From Methanospirillum hungatei (GTDB taxonomy: Archaea > Halobacteriota > Methanomicrobia > Methanomicrobiales > Methanospirillaceae), in the NCBI RefSeq assembly GCF_020216685.1, contig NZ_JAIWNS010000172.1, positions 1 through 11,392 of the forward strand: a stretch of 11,392 nucleotides of DNA, read 5' to 3'. Position numbers and translations under genes: made by a program. Positions 1 to 6,808 of the stretch are shown here, piece by piece. The first letter of the stretch is position 1. Each line of letters starts with the position of its first letter. The notes below the pieces were generated by a model. It had not been told where the DNA came from and ran no database searches. It saw only the letters and a list, made by a program, of their open reading frames with translations.

Positions 1-616
1 AGACCAGAAGATCGCCAAATTTCTCCGGGGCCAGGGCCCACTCATTCGGACTCTCACTTCGAAGCGAGGGAAGTGCCGGGTGCAGTTTCATGGTAAAGCC
101 CTGATCGATGAAGAACTCAACGATAGACTCCCTCTGTTTTTCAGAATATCCGGTAAACGTGCAGATAAACCTGACAATGAGCCCATGCTCCCGTGCGATC
201 CGGTATCCCTCCATCGTCTTTTGAAAATACCCCTCTCCCCGCTGGTAATCGGTGATATCCTCTGGTCCGTCTATACTGGACCCGATGGGAATATGGTATT
301 CTGCAAAGATGTCCGCAAGTTCGGGAGTCATCCGCCAGAGGTTTGTCTGAATAGCGAATGAGGGCTTATTTTTGGCAAGGCCCTGTGCAAGGAGGGGGAG
401 AGCCTCACGGTAAAAGGCAGGTCCGGCAAGGAGGGGCTCACCGCCATGAAAGGTTATTGTGACCGGATCATCCCGAAATTCTGAAAGCCAGGATACCACG
501 TCCTTTACAACCTGAATATTCATCACCGGAGAACCTTCTTCAGAGCTCCAGCAGTATTTACAATTGGACGGGCAGCCAAGGGTCGGGATTAACATAATAT
601 GGAAAGGGGTTTTCAT
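1..616 (-). CDS. Radical SAM enzyme, SPASM/anaerobic-sulfatase-maturase-like (partial, N-terminal 205 codons)
   Basis: The gene starts at ATG 616-614 on the minus strand and leaves the window at base 1, so only the N-terminal 205 residues are visible. A strong ribosome binding site, GGAGG at 625-621, lies 4 nt before the start. The radical SAM iron-sulfur motif is clear: GCPSNCKYC with Cys15, Cys19 and Cys22 (CX3CX2C). HGGEPLL (residues 57-63) fits the SAM-binding glycine motif, and QTNLW (90-94) and SIDGP (114-118) are typical of the sulfatase-maturase/peptide-modifying branch. These enzymes cleave S-adenosylmethionine reductively and usually modify a peptide or protein. The C-terminal part, where a SPASM domain with auxiliary clusters would be expected, lies outside the window. 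The gene follows the CoA-transferase gene by 49 nt on the same strand and may share its transcript, although it has its own strong RBS. The substrate cannot be told from the sequence; no small Cys-rich target peptide was found nearby. Confidence 0.9.
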   Translation of the reverse strand, partial: MKTPFHIMLIPTLGCPSNCKYCWSSEEGSPVMNIQVVKDVVSWLSEFRDDPVTITFHGGEPLLAGPAFYREALPLLAQGLAKNKPSFAIQTNLWRMTPELADIFAEYHIPIGSSIDGPEDITDYQRGEGYFQKTMEGYRIAREHGLIVRFICTFTGYSEKQRESIVEFFIDQGFTMKLHPALPSLRSESPNEWALAPEKFGDLLV

Positions 617-659
617 CGATCCTCCAGTATTCTCCTGAATAGGTACGAACCTCACGACC

Positions 660-665
660 AAAAAA
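660..665 (-). terminator. Short T6 tract after the CoA-transferase stop codon
   Basis: Six T residues on the minus strand follow the TAA stop immediately. Archaeal RNA polymerase can stop at T-tracts, so this may reduce read-through into the radical SAM gene. There is no hairpin, and six T is near the lower limit, so complete termination is doubtful. Confidence 0.25.
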
Positions 666-1979
666 TTAGATAAGTCCCATTCGGTCGGCTTCCATCATAA
701 GGGAGTCACGGAACTGTGGATGGGCAAGATCAATGATCGCAAGCGCACGCTGCCTGGTATCCTTTCCTTTCAGGTTGGCCATCCCATATTCGGTTGCAAG
801 ATAATGAACATCGGCACGTGGGGTGGTTATTGCTGCACCAGCTTCAAGCCGTGGCACAATTTTTGATATCTTCCCGCCCTTTGCCGTTGAATAAAACGCA
901 AGGATAGACTTTCCACCCCTTGAGTCAAACGCTCCCCTGACAAAATCAAGCTGACCGCCGGTACCACTAAAGAGAGAACCAGACAGGTACTCAGCATTCA
1001 CCTGACCGAGAAGATCAACCTCAAGTATCGAATTTATCGATATCATAGTATCATTTTGTGCAATGATTCGTGGATCACAGACATGCGATGCCGGATAGCT
1101 CTCTATGGAGGGGTTATCATCCATAAATTCATACATCCGTCTGGTTCCTGCGGCTGTGGTAAATACGTGCTTCTCTTTATGTATTGTCTTTTTCTTCCCG
1201 GTGGCAACACCCATATCAATAAGATCCACCATTCCTTCGGTGAAGAGTTCGGTATGGATACCAAGGTCTTTATGATCCTGAAGGAAACCTGCAACCGCGT
1301 TTGGAAGTCCGCCGATACCAAGCTGAATGGTCGCTCCGTTTGGAATCTGTTCTGAAATCATTCGTCCGATAATCTCATCTTCCGGCTTTTTTTCAGGGAT
1401 CTGCAGCTCAAGAAGAGGAGTGTCATATTCCACAATCCCATCAATATCAGAGAGATGAATCTGTGAGTCACCAAAGACACGGGGCATATATCTGTTTACC
1501 TCTACGATAATCCGTTTCCCGCATCGGGCAGCTGTTGAGATATAATCATTTCCGGTCCCAAAACTAAAAAACCCGGCTTTGTCCATCGGTGAAACCGTCG
1601 TGATCACGGTGTCGATATCCATGAAATCCTGGCAAAGGCGGGGTATCTGGTGAAGATAAGAAGGGACAAAATAGCTCAGACCATATCTGGTCATGGCACG
1701 GTCAGCAACTCCGCTAAACCATGAGTGATGGGTGATCTGATCACAGAGTTCAGGAGAGAGTACGGTTGACTGGGTGTGTTCACGAGGAAGAAATGTGTAG
1801 ATGTTAATATCCTGAAGGTTTTCAGAGAGAATTCTGTCAGCAAGGGCTTTGAGAAGTGCCGGCGGCTGACATATGGACATACCATATACGATAGTCTCGC
1901 CGCTCTGAATTGGGAGAACTGCCTGATCCGGGGTTTTCAGCAGATCAAGATACCGGGAGTCTGATCGAGTAAATGCCAT
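666..1979 (-). CDS. Acetyl-CoA hydrolase / 4-hydroxybutyrate-type CoA-transferase family protein
   Basis: The 437-residue product has the length and architecture of the acetyl-CoA hydrolase/transferase family: two alpha/beta CoA-transferase domains, roughly residues 1-195 and 200-437. Visible family signatures are GIGGLPNAV (221-229), HTELFTEG with the probable catalytic Glu244 (242-249), the CoA-binding-type GTGGQLDFVRGA (339-350), and LATEYGMANLKGK near the C-terminus (394-406). Family members move CoA between acyl-CoA and a carboxylate through a glutamyl-CoA intermediate, or hydrolyse acetyl-CoA; the sequence alone does not fix the acyl substrate. The protein is expected to be cytosolic, since no signal peptide or membrane segment is seen. 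The start at ATG 1979-1977 agrees with family N-termini, but no good Shine-Dalgarno sequence lies before it, so a short leader is possible. A T6 run on the minus strand (665-660) directly follows the stop. The radical SAM gene follows on the same strand. Confidence 0.9.
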   Translation of the reverse strand: MAFTRSDSRYLDLLKTPDQAVLPIQSGETIVYGMSICQPPALLKALADRILSENLQDINIYTFLPREHTQSTVLSPELCDQITHHSWFSGVADRAMTRYGLSYFVPSYLHQIPRLCQDFMDIDTVITTVSPMDKAGFFSFGTGNDYISTAARCGKRIIVEVNRYMPRVFGDSQIHLSDIDGIVEYDTPLLELQIPEKKPEDEIIGRMISEQIPNGATIQLGIGGLPNAVAGFLQDHKDLGIHTELFTEGMVDLIDMGVATGKKKTIHKEKHVFTTAAGTRRMYEFMDDNPSIESYPASHVCDPRIIAQNDTMISINSILEVDLLGQVNAEYLSGSLFSGTGGQLDFVRGAFDSRGGKSILAFYSTAKGGKISKIVPRLEAGAAITTPRADVHYLATEYGMANLKGKDTRQRALAIIDLAHPQFRDSLMMEADRMGLI

Positions 1980-2022
1980 GAGTGCATCATATCCAATATA
2001 CCGGGAGGACTAATGAAGATGT

Positions 2023-2163
2023 ATGTATGGAAGGAGAATAGGTATACCTGGTAGCGGGCACGGGTTTCCTGAAGCGATTGCATCAGACAAACCAGATGTC
2101 ATTGATTGGTATATCAGCCCGGTGGAAAAACCGCATCCATTCATGTGCACTGGGAGCCCATGA
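2023..2163 (+). CDS. Possible small protein (46 aa) or gene remnant, unrecognised
   Basis: ATG 2023 opens a 46-codon frame ending at TGA 2161-2163. Its product is rich in Pro, Gly and acidic residues (for example SDKPDVIDWYISPVEKPHPF) and reads like a folded-protein fragment, but I do not recognise it. The good SD GGGAGGA (2003-2009) is better placed for a competing ATG at 2013, which encodes only 13 codons in another frame (stop 2052-2054). A frame from 2042 and a minus-strand frame at 2144-2010 are also open, so the reading frame is not settled. A T9 tract 42 nt downstream would end a plus-strand transcript here. It may be a real small gene, a leader peptide, or the decayed end of a larger gene. 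Confidence 0.2.
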   Translation: MYGRRIGIPGSGHGFPEAIASDKPDVIDWYISPVEKPHPFMCTGSP

Positions 2164-2204
2164 TTATGCTGTACGGACGTTGCATGAAAATCGGTGAATA
2201 GTTA

Positions 2205-2213
2205 TTTTTTTTT
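2205..2213 (+). terminator. T9 tract, probable plus-strand transcription terminator
   Basis: Nine consecutive T residues on the plus strand, with a further T4 at 2216-2219, resemble the oligo-T terminators of euryarchaea. They lie after the possible small transcript at about 2004-2200 and upstream of the AlkD-like gene, whose promoter must be further right. No stable hairpin precedes the run. Confidence 0.45.
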
Positions 2214-2272
2214 GATTTTCGCAAGAGATGTACTAGCTCGTAACCGATACAACTGATTCTTTTTTCAGAATT

Positions 2273-2280
2273 CATTTATG
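2273..2280 (+). promoter_or_regulatory. TATA-like box for the AlkD-like gene
   Basis: CATTTATG lies 23-30 nt before ATG 2303, the distance expected between a TATA box and the start of a leaderless archaeal mRNA. This supports ATG 2303 over the in-frame TTG at 2297. A GAGGG at 2280-2284 is 18 nt from the ATG, too far for a normal SD. Confidence 0.35.
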
Positions 2281-2302
2281 AGGGACCAGCATATGTTTGT
2301 AC

Positions 2303-3019
2303 ATGGATCCGATAATCAGCACAATACGGGAAGAACTCAAGGGGGTGATTGACGAAAAGACACTGAGTAGTTATCAGCGGTTTTTCAAGGAGAAGGTGAA
2401 TGCATACGGATGTAAGACCGCTGAGGTATCAAAGATAGCAAAAAAACACTGGAAAAAAGTCAGTACAAGAAGTAAGCCAGAGATATTCTCTCTCTGCGAA
2501 GAACTCTATCAGTCAGGATATATAGAAGAAGCCTTTATTGTATCCTCCTGGGTCCCACACCTCAGGGACCAGTTCGAGCCGGAAGATATTCACACCTTCA
2601 GATACTGGGTAGAGCATTACATCACCAACTGGGCCACCTGTGATAGTTTTTGTAACCATTCGATGGGTGACTTTATTGAGAAATATCCTGAATTCATACA
2701 TGAACTAAAAAACTGGACGAAGTCAGATAACCGGTGGATGAGGCGGGCAGCTGCAGTATCTCTTATCATACCGGCAAAGCGTGGGAGATACCTAAATGAT
2801 GTCCTCGAGATTGCCGATGCACTCCTGACCGATGAGGATGATATGGTACGGAAAGGATATGGCTGGCTCTTAAAAGAAGCAAGCAGAGAGCACGAGGATG
2901 CCATATTTGAGTATGTTCAGGCCCACAAACGGGAGATGCCACGAACATCACTCCGTTATGCCATTGAACGTATGCCAAAAGAGAGACGGGCACAAGCAAT
3001 GAAAAAAGACTGGAAATAG
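2303..3019 (+). CDS. AlkD-like DNA alkylation repair protein (HEAT-repeat DNA glycosylase)
   Basis: The 238-residue product matches the AlkD/AlkC family of HEAT-like-repeat glycosylases, which remove alkylated purines such as 3- and 7-methyl adducts to start base excision repair. The N-terminus has the family opening (FFKEKVNAYGCKTAEVSKIAKK, residues 27-48, equivalent to the usual YGVKxPxVRKIAK). Residues corresponding to the active-site triad described for Bacillus AlkD (Trp109, Asp113, Arg148) appear as Trp110, Asp114 (NWATCD) and Arg147/Arg148 (WMRRAAAV). This almost exact spacing suggests an active enzyme. The length fits the family, and the protein is all-helical and cytosolic. I chose ATG 2303 because a TATA-like box sits 23-30 nt upstream and no SD is near; TTG 2297 would add two residues. 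It appears to be a single-gene unit, with the kinase gene starting 89 nt later. Confidence 0.88.
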   Translation: MDPIISTIREELKGVIDEKTLSSYQRFFKEKVNAYGCKTAEVSKIAKKHWKKVSTRSKPEIFSLCEELYQSGYIEEAFIVSSWVPHLRDQFEPEDIHTFRYWVEHYITNWATCDSFCNHSMGDFIEKYPEFIHELKNWTKSDNRWMRRAAAVSLIIPAKRGRYLNDVLEIADALLTDEDDMVRKGYGWLLKEASREHEDAIFEYVQAHKREMPRTSLRYAIERMPKERRAQAMKKDWK

Positions 3020-3038
3020 ACAGGACAAAAACCCGGTA

Positions 3039-3047
3039 CATCATATA
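3039..3047 (+). promoter_or_regulatory. Candidate TATA box for the histidine kinase gene
   Basis: An AT-rich element, ATCATATAG, lies in the 89-nt gap after the AlkD-like gene, about 62-70 nt before the GTG start. That would give a leader of around 40 nt carrying the SD. A second AT-rich patch (AAATTAATAAG, 3059-3069) is an alternative. The assignment is weak. Confidence 0.25.
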
Positions 3048-3108
3048 GATTACAGAAGAAATTAATAAGAATGAATGAGGCGGGCATGGTGAAAAGGGGT
3101 GAGTATGG

Positions 3109-4842
3109 GTGATATATTCACTCCCTATCATCTCCTTATTATGCCTCATATCGGCGGCTATCACCTTTAGTCTTGGTATTTTTGTTTTTGCACGTAATCC
3201 AAAGAGCCATGTTCACCAGCTATTCCTTTTCCTCTGCTGCTCCGGTGCATTCTGGGCATTTTTTGAATTTATGCTCAGGCAGGCAACCGATCCTTCGTTT
3301 GCATATTACTGGAACATGATCGGGTCAGAGTGGATCCTCACCGTCCCGGTAGCAATCCATTTCATCCTTTTGTTTACCAGCCATCCATTAAGCAGGAAAT
3401 CCCGTCTTCCGATTATTCTTTTATTATTTTATGCCCCTGCCTTTGTGTTCCTCATCTATGATGCAGCCCATGCCTGGACATATCACTTTACCTTCATTGA
3501 AGGATATGGATATGATTCAGCCCCGGGTCCGGAACACCTTCTCTATATTCCGGAGATTATTTTCGCATTTACGGTAGCCTTTATCGCAATCATCACCTGC
3601 ATCTGGTCATATCATAAAACACCCGGAAAGGACAGAAAATTAAGAAGACAGATCCTTCTGGTTCTGATGGGTATCAGTTTCCCATCCGGTGCAGGACTTA
3701 TCGGGATTATCTTCTTCTCAAATATCTCCAACGGACTCTCCGTTGCAGTCGCAATAAGTTATCTTGGATTTGTAATATGTATCAGCCTCGCAATATTACG
3801 ATACGGGCTCTTTATTGTCTCTCCAACAACAGCAGCGGAGACGATCATAGCAACAATTCCCGATGCTCTTATCCTGACCACTCATGATGGAAAGATCATC
3901 ACCATAAACCCAGCCGGCCTGCATCTTATGGGCATTGAAAAGGGCATCAATAATTCAAGGCAAATACGAAATTTTATTGAAGAAACCGATTTTATTCGTT
4001 TGAAACAAAAGATAGAGCAGAAGGGATCCATTTCAGACGAGGAGATATTGTTTAGAGGAGGGTTTGGTCCGGTGCCGGTCAGTATAGCTGCATCAGAGGT
4101 AAAGGACCCTGACGGAAAACCTGCAGGACTTGTATATATTATCAGGGATATAACTGACCGGAAAGCATCAGAGAGGGCACTCATTCAGGCACGGGAGAAA
4201 CTGGCCCTGATGTACCGGATTACCAGGCATGACATCTTAAATCTCCTGACTGCGATGACCGGGTATTTATGTATAGCCGAAGAAAAGGCTGAACCCCTGG
4301 ACGAATCGCTTACCACGGATATCCGGGCCTGCCAGAGCCTTGCCGACAGGATTGCAGATCATATCCGGATAACCGGAACATATCCTGAACAGTATTCAGG
4401 AGAAATGATATGGCAATCGCTGGATTCCCTCATCAGACGCCTGATCCAGGAGATGAGTAGTACCATCCATATAACTGCCGATATCAGAGAGGTAGAGATC
4501 CTGGCCGACCCTCTCATTTATAAAGTATTCTATAATATTGCTGAAAACAGCGTCCGGCATGGAGAGAATGCAACACTGATAACATGTGAATCTGCAATCA
4601 TACATGATTCATTCATCCTGATCATGGAAGATAATGGCAAGGGTGTACTGCAAGAAGAAAAATTAAAGATTTTTGAACCAGGTTTTGGGAAAAATACCGG
4701 GCTTGGCCTTTCTTTCTGTCGGGACATCCTGAGTTACTCAGGCATATCTATCAGGGAAACCGGACAGGCAGGGATTGGAGCACGGTTTGAGATCCTGTTT
4801 CCTTTAGGAACCTGGAGAGAGAATAATTCAGGGCCTGATTAA
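3109..4842 (+). CDS. Membrane-bound sensor histidine kinase (7TM - PAS - kinase)
   Basis: The 577-residue product starts at GTG 3109, preceded 5 nt upstream by a good SD (GGGGTGAG, 3096-3103). Residues 1-235 contain about seven hydrophobic helices (near 6-28, 38-56, 72-91, 101-119, 148-168, 182-204 and 209-231), matching the histidine-kinase N-terminal 7TM sensor domain. A PAS domain follows (about 243-350; typical IPDALILTTHDGKIITINPAG, then IIRDITDRK). The phosphoacceptor is probably His374 in ITRHDILNLLTAM, the archaeal/HisKA-like form. The ATPase domain shows the N box (IAENSVRHG, Asn480), the G1 box (EDNGKGV, 507-513) and the G2 box (KNTGLGLSF, 528-536). It would autophosphorylate and pass the phosphate to a response regulator, but none is encoded here, so it is an orphan kinase. 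Its signal is unknown. The stop codon overlaps that of the convergent TPR gene by 4 nt. Confidence 0.93.
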   Translation: MIYSLPIISLLCLISAAITFSLGIFVFARNPKSHVHQLFLFLCCSGAFWAFFEFMLRQATDPSFAYYWNMIGSEWILTVPVAIHFILLFTSHPLSRKSRLPIILLLFYAPAFVFLIYDAAHAWTYHFTFIEGYGYDSAPGPEHLLYIPEIIFAFTVAFIAIITCIWSYHKTPGKDRKLRRQILLVLMGISFPSGAGLIGIIFFSNISNGLSVAVAISYLGFVICISLAILRYGLFIVSPTTAAETIIATIPDALILTTHDGKIITINPAGLHLMGIEKGINNSRQIRNFIEETDFIRLKQKIEQKGSISDEEILFRGGFGPVPVSIAASEVKDPDGKPAGLVYIIRDITDRKASERALIQAREKLALMYRITRHDILNLLTAMTGYLCIAEEKAEPLDESLTTDIRACQSLADRIADHIRITGTYPEQYSGEMIWQSLDSLIRRLIQEMSSTIHITADIREVEILADPLIYKVFYNIAENSVRHGENATLITCESAIIHDSFILIMEDNGKGVLQEEKLKIFEPGFGKNTGLGLSFCRDILSYSGISIRETGQAGIGARFEILFPLGTWRENNSGPD

Positions 4843-5879
4843 AATATCGTATTATCCTCAATAAACCGCTCAATCACCTCAATCTCCCGTTCAAGACTGT
4901 CACGTAATTCCAGTGTTTTTGCCCGGCTGAGATACTTTCTGGCTTCAAAGAAATCTCCATCCTGTTTGCATTCCTCTGCGTACGAGACCATCAGATCGAT
5001 GATCTTCGGATTCGGACCAAACGGAATATTCCGTTCATCCAGGATCTTTCGGCCATGAGAGAGGATATATGACACATCCGGCTCGTTTCCACTCTTTTCT
5101 TTGATGTATGCCAGTTCCCGGGCAGTCTCTGGTGTGTCCTCCCATGTGGTGCTCATCAGGTAGCAGGTGACTGCACCCACATAATCACCGGCTTCTGTCA
5201 GGTAATATCCCATGTTCCGGTAGGCACGGGCCAGGTCATCAGGTTTCCAGGCATACTCTAAACATCGGAGTGTGATATTGCGAAATTCATCCAGATTTCT
5301 CTCTTCACGACAGAGATCAGCACAGGAAAACAATATTGAATCATTGACCGGACTCATCTCCAAAAGAGATCTGAAGATAATCCTGGCTTTTTCCTTCTCT
5401 CCTTTTAATACCGCAAGTCGTCCGGACTGAAACAGGATGTCGCAGTTCAGGTAGGGATGGACCCTGAAATCCGGTTCAGGAGTAAGCCAGGTGACATAAT
5501 ATGCATATTCAATAAAATCACGAAATGAAAGGTATTTCTCGCCATCACTATCCGGATGTTCAGCATAGGGGAGAATATATGACAAAGCTGAGTCTGCAGC
5601 CGCCCCGTTCCGGTCATCAAGAAATGAACGAACGGATGCAAGGACTGCTTCTACAATCAGGTCCGGATTTCGGACACGTGATACGAAGGTATGAAATTCA
5701 GAGGAAGAGAATGACCCGATAGCCAGGGATGCAATAACGTCAGATACCTCCTTCTGACATGGATGGCTTGCATAATGCTGCTCCATATCGGTGAGGTATT
5801 CCATAACCTCATTTTTTTCAGCAGGAACATGCTCCCGTATGTATGTAATTATCCCGGTACAGCTCTGTGGTGATGTCAT
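4839..5879 (-). CDS. TPR-repeat protein of unknown function
   Basis: The 346-residue soluble protein has no signal peptide or membrane segment. Its second half contains helix-turn-helix repeats of TPR type: roughly residues 147-180 (LFQSGRLAVLKGEKEKARIIFRSLL region), 181-214, 217-249 (ARAYRNMGYYLTEAGDYVGAV, with the usual Gly/Tyr/Ala positions) and 295-330 (YAEECKQDGDFFEARKYLSRA). The N-terminal 140 residues are helical and not recognised. TPR arrays mediate protein-protein contact, so this is probably a scaffold or adaptor; no partner can be named. ATG 5879-5877 is preceded by only a weak SD-like GTGAG (5890-5886). The gene converges with the histidine kinase with stop codons overlapping (4839-4842), so the two genes share no terminator space. 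It diverges from the DUF99 gene across a 105-nt region rich in inverted repeats. Confidence 0.8.
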   Translation of the reverse strand: MTSPQSCTGIITYIREHVPAEKNEVMEYLTDMEQHYASHPCQKEVSDVIASLAIGSFSSSEFHTFVSRVRNPDLIVEAVLASVRSFLDDRNGAAADSALSYILPYAEHPDSDGEKYLSFRDFIEYAYYVTWLTPEPDFRVHPYLNCDILFQSGRLAVLKGEKEKARIIFRSLLEMSPVNDSILFSCADLCREERNLDEFRNITLRCLEYAWKPDDLARAYRNMGYYLTEAGDYVGAVTCYLMSTTWEDTPETARELAYIKEKSGNEPDVSYILSHGRKILDERNIPFGPNPKIIDLMVSYAEECKQDGDFFEARKYLSRAKTLELRDSLEREIEVIERFIEDNTIF

Positions 5880-5893
5880 TCTCTGCTCACTTA

Positions 5894-5914
5894 CAATCCG
5901 GTATCATAGGATTG
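5894..5914. repeat. Inverted repeat CAATCC-N9-GGATTG
   Basis: Perfect 6-bp arms (5894-5899 and 5909-5914) are separated by 9 nt, placed 15-35 nt before the TPR start codon. The position fits an operator for the minus-strand promoter, but 6-bp arms can arise by chance. Confidence 0.3.
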
Positions 5915-5929
5915 AACTTCATCCATGAT

Positions 5930-5937
5930 GATAAATA
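5930..5937 (+). promoter_or_regulatory. Candidate TATA box for the DUF99 gene
   Basis: GATAAATA is the best TATA-like element in the divergent region. A start site about 25 nt downstream would fall near 5960, inside the inverted repeat at 5941-5972, giving a leader of roughly 25 nt. It also overlaps the end of a small palindrome TCATC-CAT-GATGA (5919-5931). Confidence 0.35.
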
Positions 5938-5940
5938 CCC

Positions 5941-5972
5941 TCTGTTCACAAGAATTCTAGTATCTGAACAGA
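5941..5972. repeat. Perfect 8-bp inverted repeat TCTGTTCA-N16-TGAACAGA upstream of DUF99
   Basis: The arms at 5941-5948 and 5965-5972 are exact reverse complements with a 16-nt spacer containing GAATTC. The repeat ends 12 nt before the DUF99 start codon and probably spans the transcription start, a position expected for a repressor operator. If transcribed it would form a hairpin close to the start codon. It is one of several such dyads in this window. Confidence 0.5.
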
Positions 5973-5984
5973 TGATCTATTGGT

Positions 5985-6569
5985 ATGCAACTCCAAAAGC
6001 GGGGCATCAGGGTGCTTGGGATATCTGAGTCCTTTGCTGACCGGGACTGGTCAGTCCTCTGCGGCGTTGTTATGCGTCGGGACCTGCATATTGACGGGTT
6101 CTGCTTTGGAAAGGTTCGGGTAGGTGGGATGGATGCGACGGCAGAGATAATCCGGATGGCAGCCGCTCTTGACCGGCAGGACGTAAACGCCATCATGCTG
6201 AACGGATGTGTCATCGCCTGGTATAATGTGATTCATCCGGTGGAGATTATGGAAAAAACCGGAGTGCCGGTCATTTGTGTCTCATATAAGGATTCCGAGG
6301 GCCTGACAGGCCATATCAGGCATCATTTCCCCGGAGATGAAGAGCGGGTCAGAGGTTACGAAAACCTTGGAGAACGGATATCCATACCGGTAAAGACCGG
6401 TTTATCTCTGTTCGCCCGGGGATATGGATGCACCGAGCAGGAGGTACGGCACCTTTGCAGGATCTTCACCCTGCATGGGAAGATACCAGAACCCCTCAGA
6501 GTTGCACGCCTCTGTGCCCGGACTGTCATGCAGCAGACCAGAACTGATACTTCTCCCTCATTTTCCTGA
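5985..6569 (+). CDS. DUF99 / UPF0215 family protein
   Basis: The 194-residue protein belongs to the archaeal DUF99 (UPF0215) family. Visible family features are the N-terminal RVLGISES (residues 9-16), DGFCFGKVRVGGMDAT (37-52), the LNGCVIAWYNV strand-helix (72-82), GVPVICVSY (93-101) and the C-terminal PEPLRVARL (168-176). Length is normal for the family. DUF99 has been grouped with endonuclease V-like, RNase H-fold proteins, so a role on nucleic acid is possible; the biochemical function is not established as far as I know. Acidic residues that could hold a metal include Glu15 in the GISES motif and Asp37. ATG 5985 is used because the conserved region begins within a few residues of it; there is no clear SD. 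The gene probably forms a single-gene unit, with the RRM gene 239 nt downstream under its own control. Confidence 0.82.
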   Translation: MQLQKRGIRVLGISESFADRDWSVLCGVVMRRDLHIDGFCFGKVRVGGMDATAEIIRMAAALDRQDVNAIMLNGCVIAWYNVIHPVEIMEKTGVPVICVSYKDSEGLTGHIRHHFPGDEERVRGYENLGERISIPVKTGLSLFARGYGCTEQEVRHLCRIFTLHGKIPEPLRVARLCARTVMQQTRTDTSPSFS

Positions 6570-6704
6570 CAATGCAACACGGTTTTTCGATATATTCTGC
6601 CTGATGGATACCAAAGGACGTAACCATGCGCAATTATCAGATTGACAGGAGATGAGAAGGGCAAAATTTTGAATCTAGTGAGCATGGGTACAAACAAAAG
6701 AGAG

Positions 6705-6714
6705 ATACTTAAAG
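6705..6714 (+). promoter_or_regulatory. Candidate TATA box for the RRM gene
   Basis: ATACTTAAAG is the most TATA-like element in the 239-nt gap before the RRM gene. Initiation about 25 nt downstream would be near 6735, inside the inverted repeat at 6728-6756, and would give a leader of about 75 nt. The rest of the gap (6570-6700) shows no recognisable gene. Confidence 0.35.
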
Positions 6715-6717
6715 TTA

Positions 6718-6763
6718 TACCGGTAATTAATCAGCTGGAATACAGATCTCTGATTACACGGTA
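6718..6763 (+). repeat. Stem-loop/inverted repeat upstream of the RRM gene (TAATCAG-N15-CTGATTA with outer TACCG/CGGTA)
   Basis: Perfect 7-bp arms at 6728-6734 and 6750-6756 flank a 15-nt spacer. Outside them, TACCG (6718-6722) and CGGTA (6759-6763) also pair across a 5x2 internal loop. The structure ends 45 nt before the RRM start codon. It could be a DNA operator overlapping the transcription start, or an mRNA leader hairpin if transcription begins upstream. A leader structure in an RNA-binding protein gene would suit autoregulation, but that is inference. Confidence 0.5.
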
Positions 6764-6808
6764 CCAATCTTGTAAAATACACGCAGAACAGAGACTGGCG
6801 GTAAGAAT

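Larger units (their letters stand above)
1980..2302. other. 323-nt region without an assigned gene
   Basis: This region separates the minus-strand CoA-transferase gene from the plus-strand AlkD-like gene. It contains a strong plus-strand SD (GGGAGGA at 2003-2009) followed by overlapping short reading frames, a perfect 10-bp palindrome AGGTATACCT (2040-2049), a coding-like stretch of more balanced composition (about 2041-2190), a T9 run (2205-2213), and an AT-rich promoter-like part (2214-2302). The upstream signals of both flanking genes must also lie here. No RNA gene or mobile element was recognised. Confidence 0.6.

Noticed and set aside
80..361. 93-codon plus-strand frame with ATG
   Set aside because: It lies opposite the radical SAM gene, which has unmistakable motifs; the product resembles nothing and has no SD.
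1..616. Naming the radical SAM protein as a true anaerobic sulfatase maturase
   Set aside because: The C-terminal half is outside the window and no sulfatase is present; the branch is shared by many peptide-modifying enzymes.
1056..1355. 99-codon plus-strand frame
   Set aside because: It is antisense to the CoA-transferase gene across conserved motifs and is Cys/His-rich only by codon complementarity.
2041..2200. Structured non-coding RNA or tRNA-like element
   Set aside because: No cloverleaf or stable long hairpin can be drawn; only the 10-bp palindrome and the T-tract stand out.
2766..3164. 132-codon minus-strand frame crossing the AlkD-kinase gap
   Set aside because: It overlaps two well-supported genes and its product has no recognisable features.
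3882..4184. 100-codon minus-strand frame inside the kinase
   Set aside because: It is antisense to the PAS domain coding region; no RBS or conserved pattern.
6356..6697. 113-codon minus-strand frame opposite DUF99
   Set aside because: It is antisense to conserved DUF99 segments and has no upstream signals.
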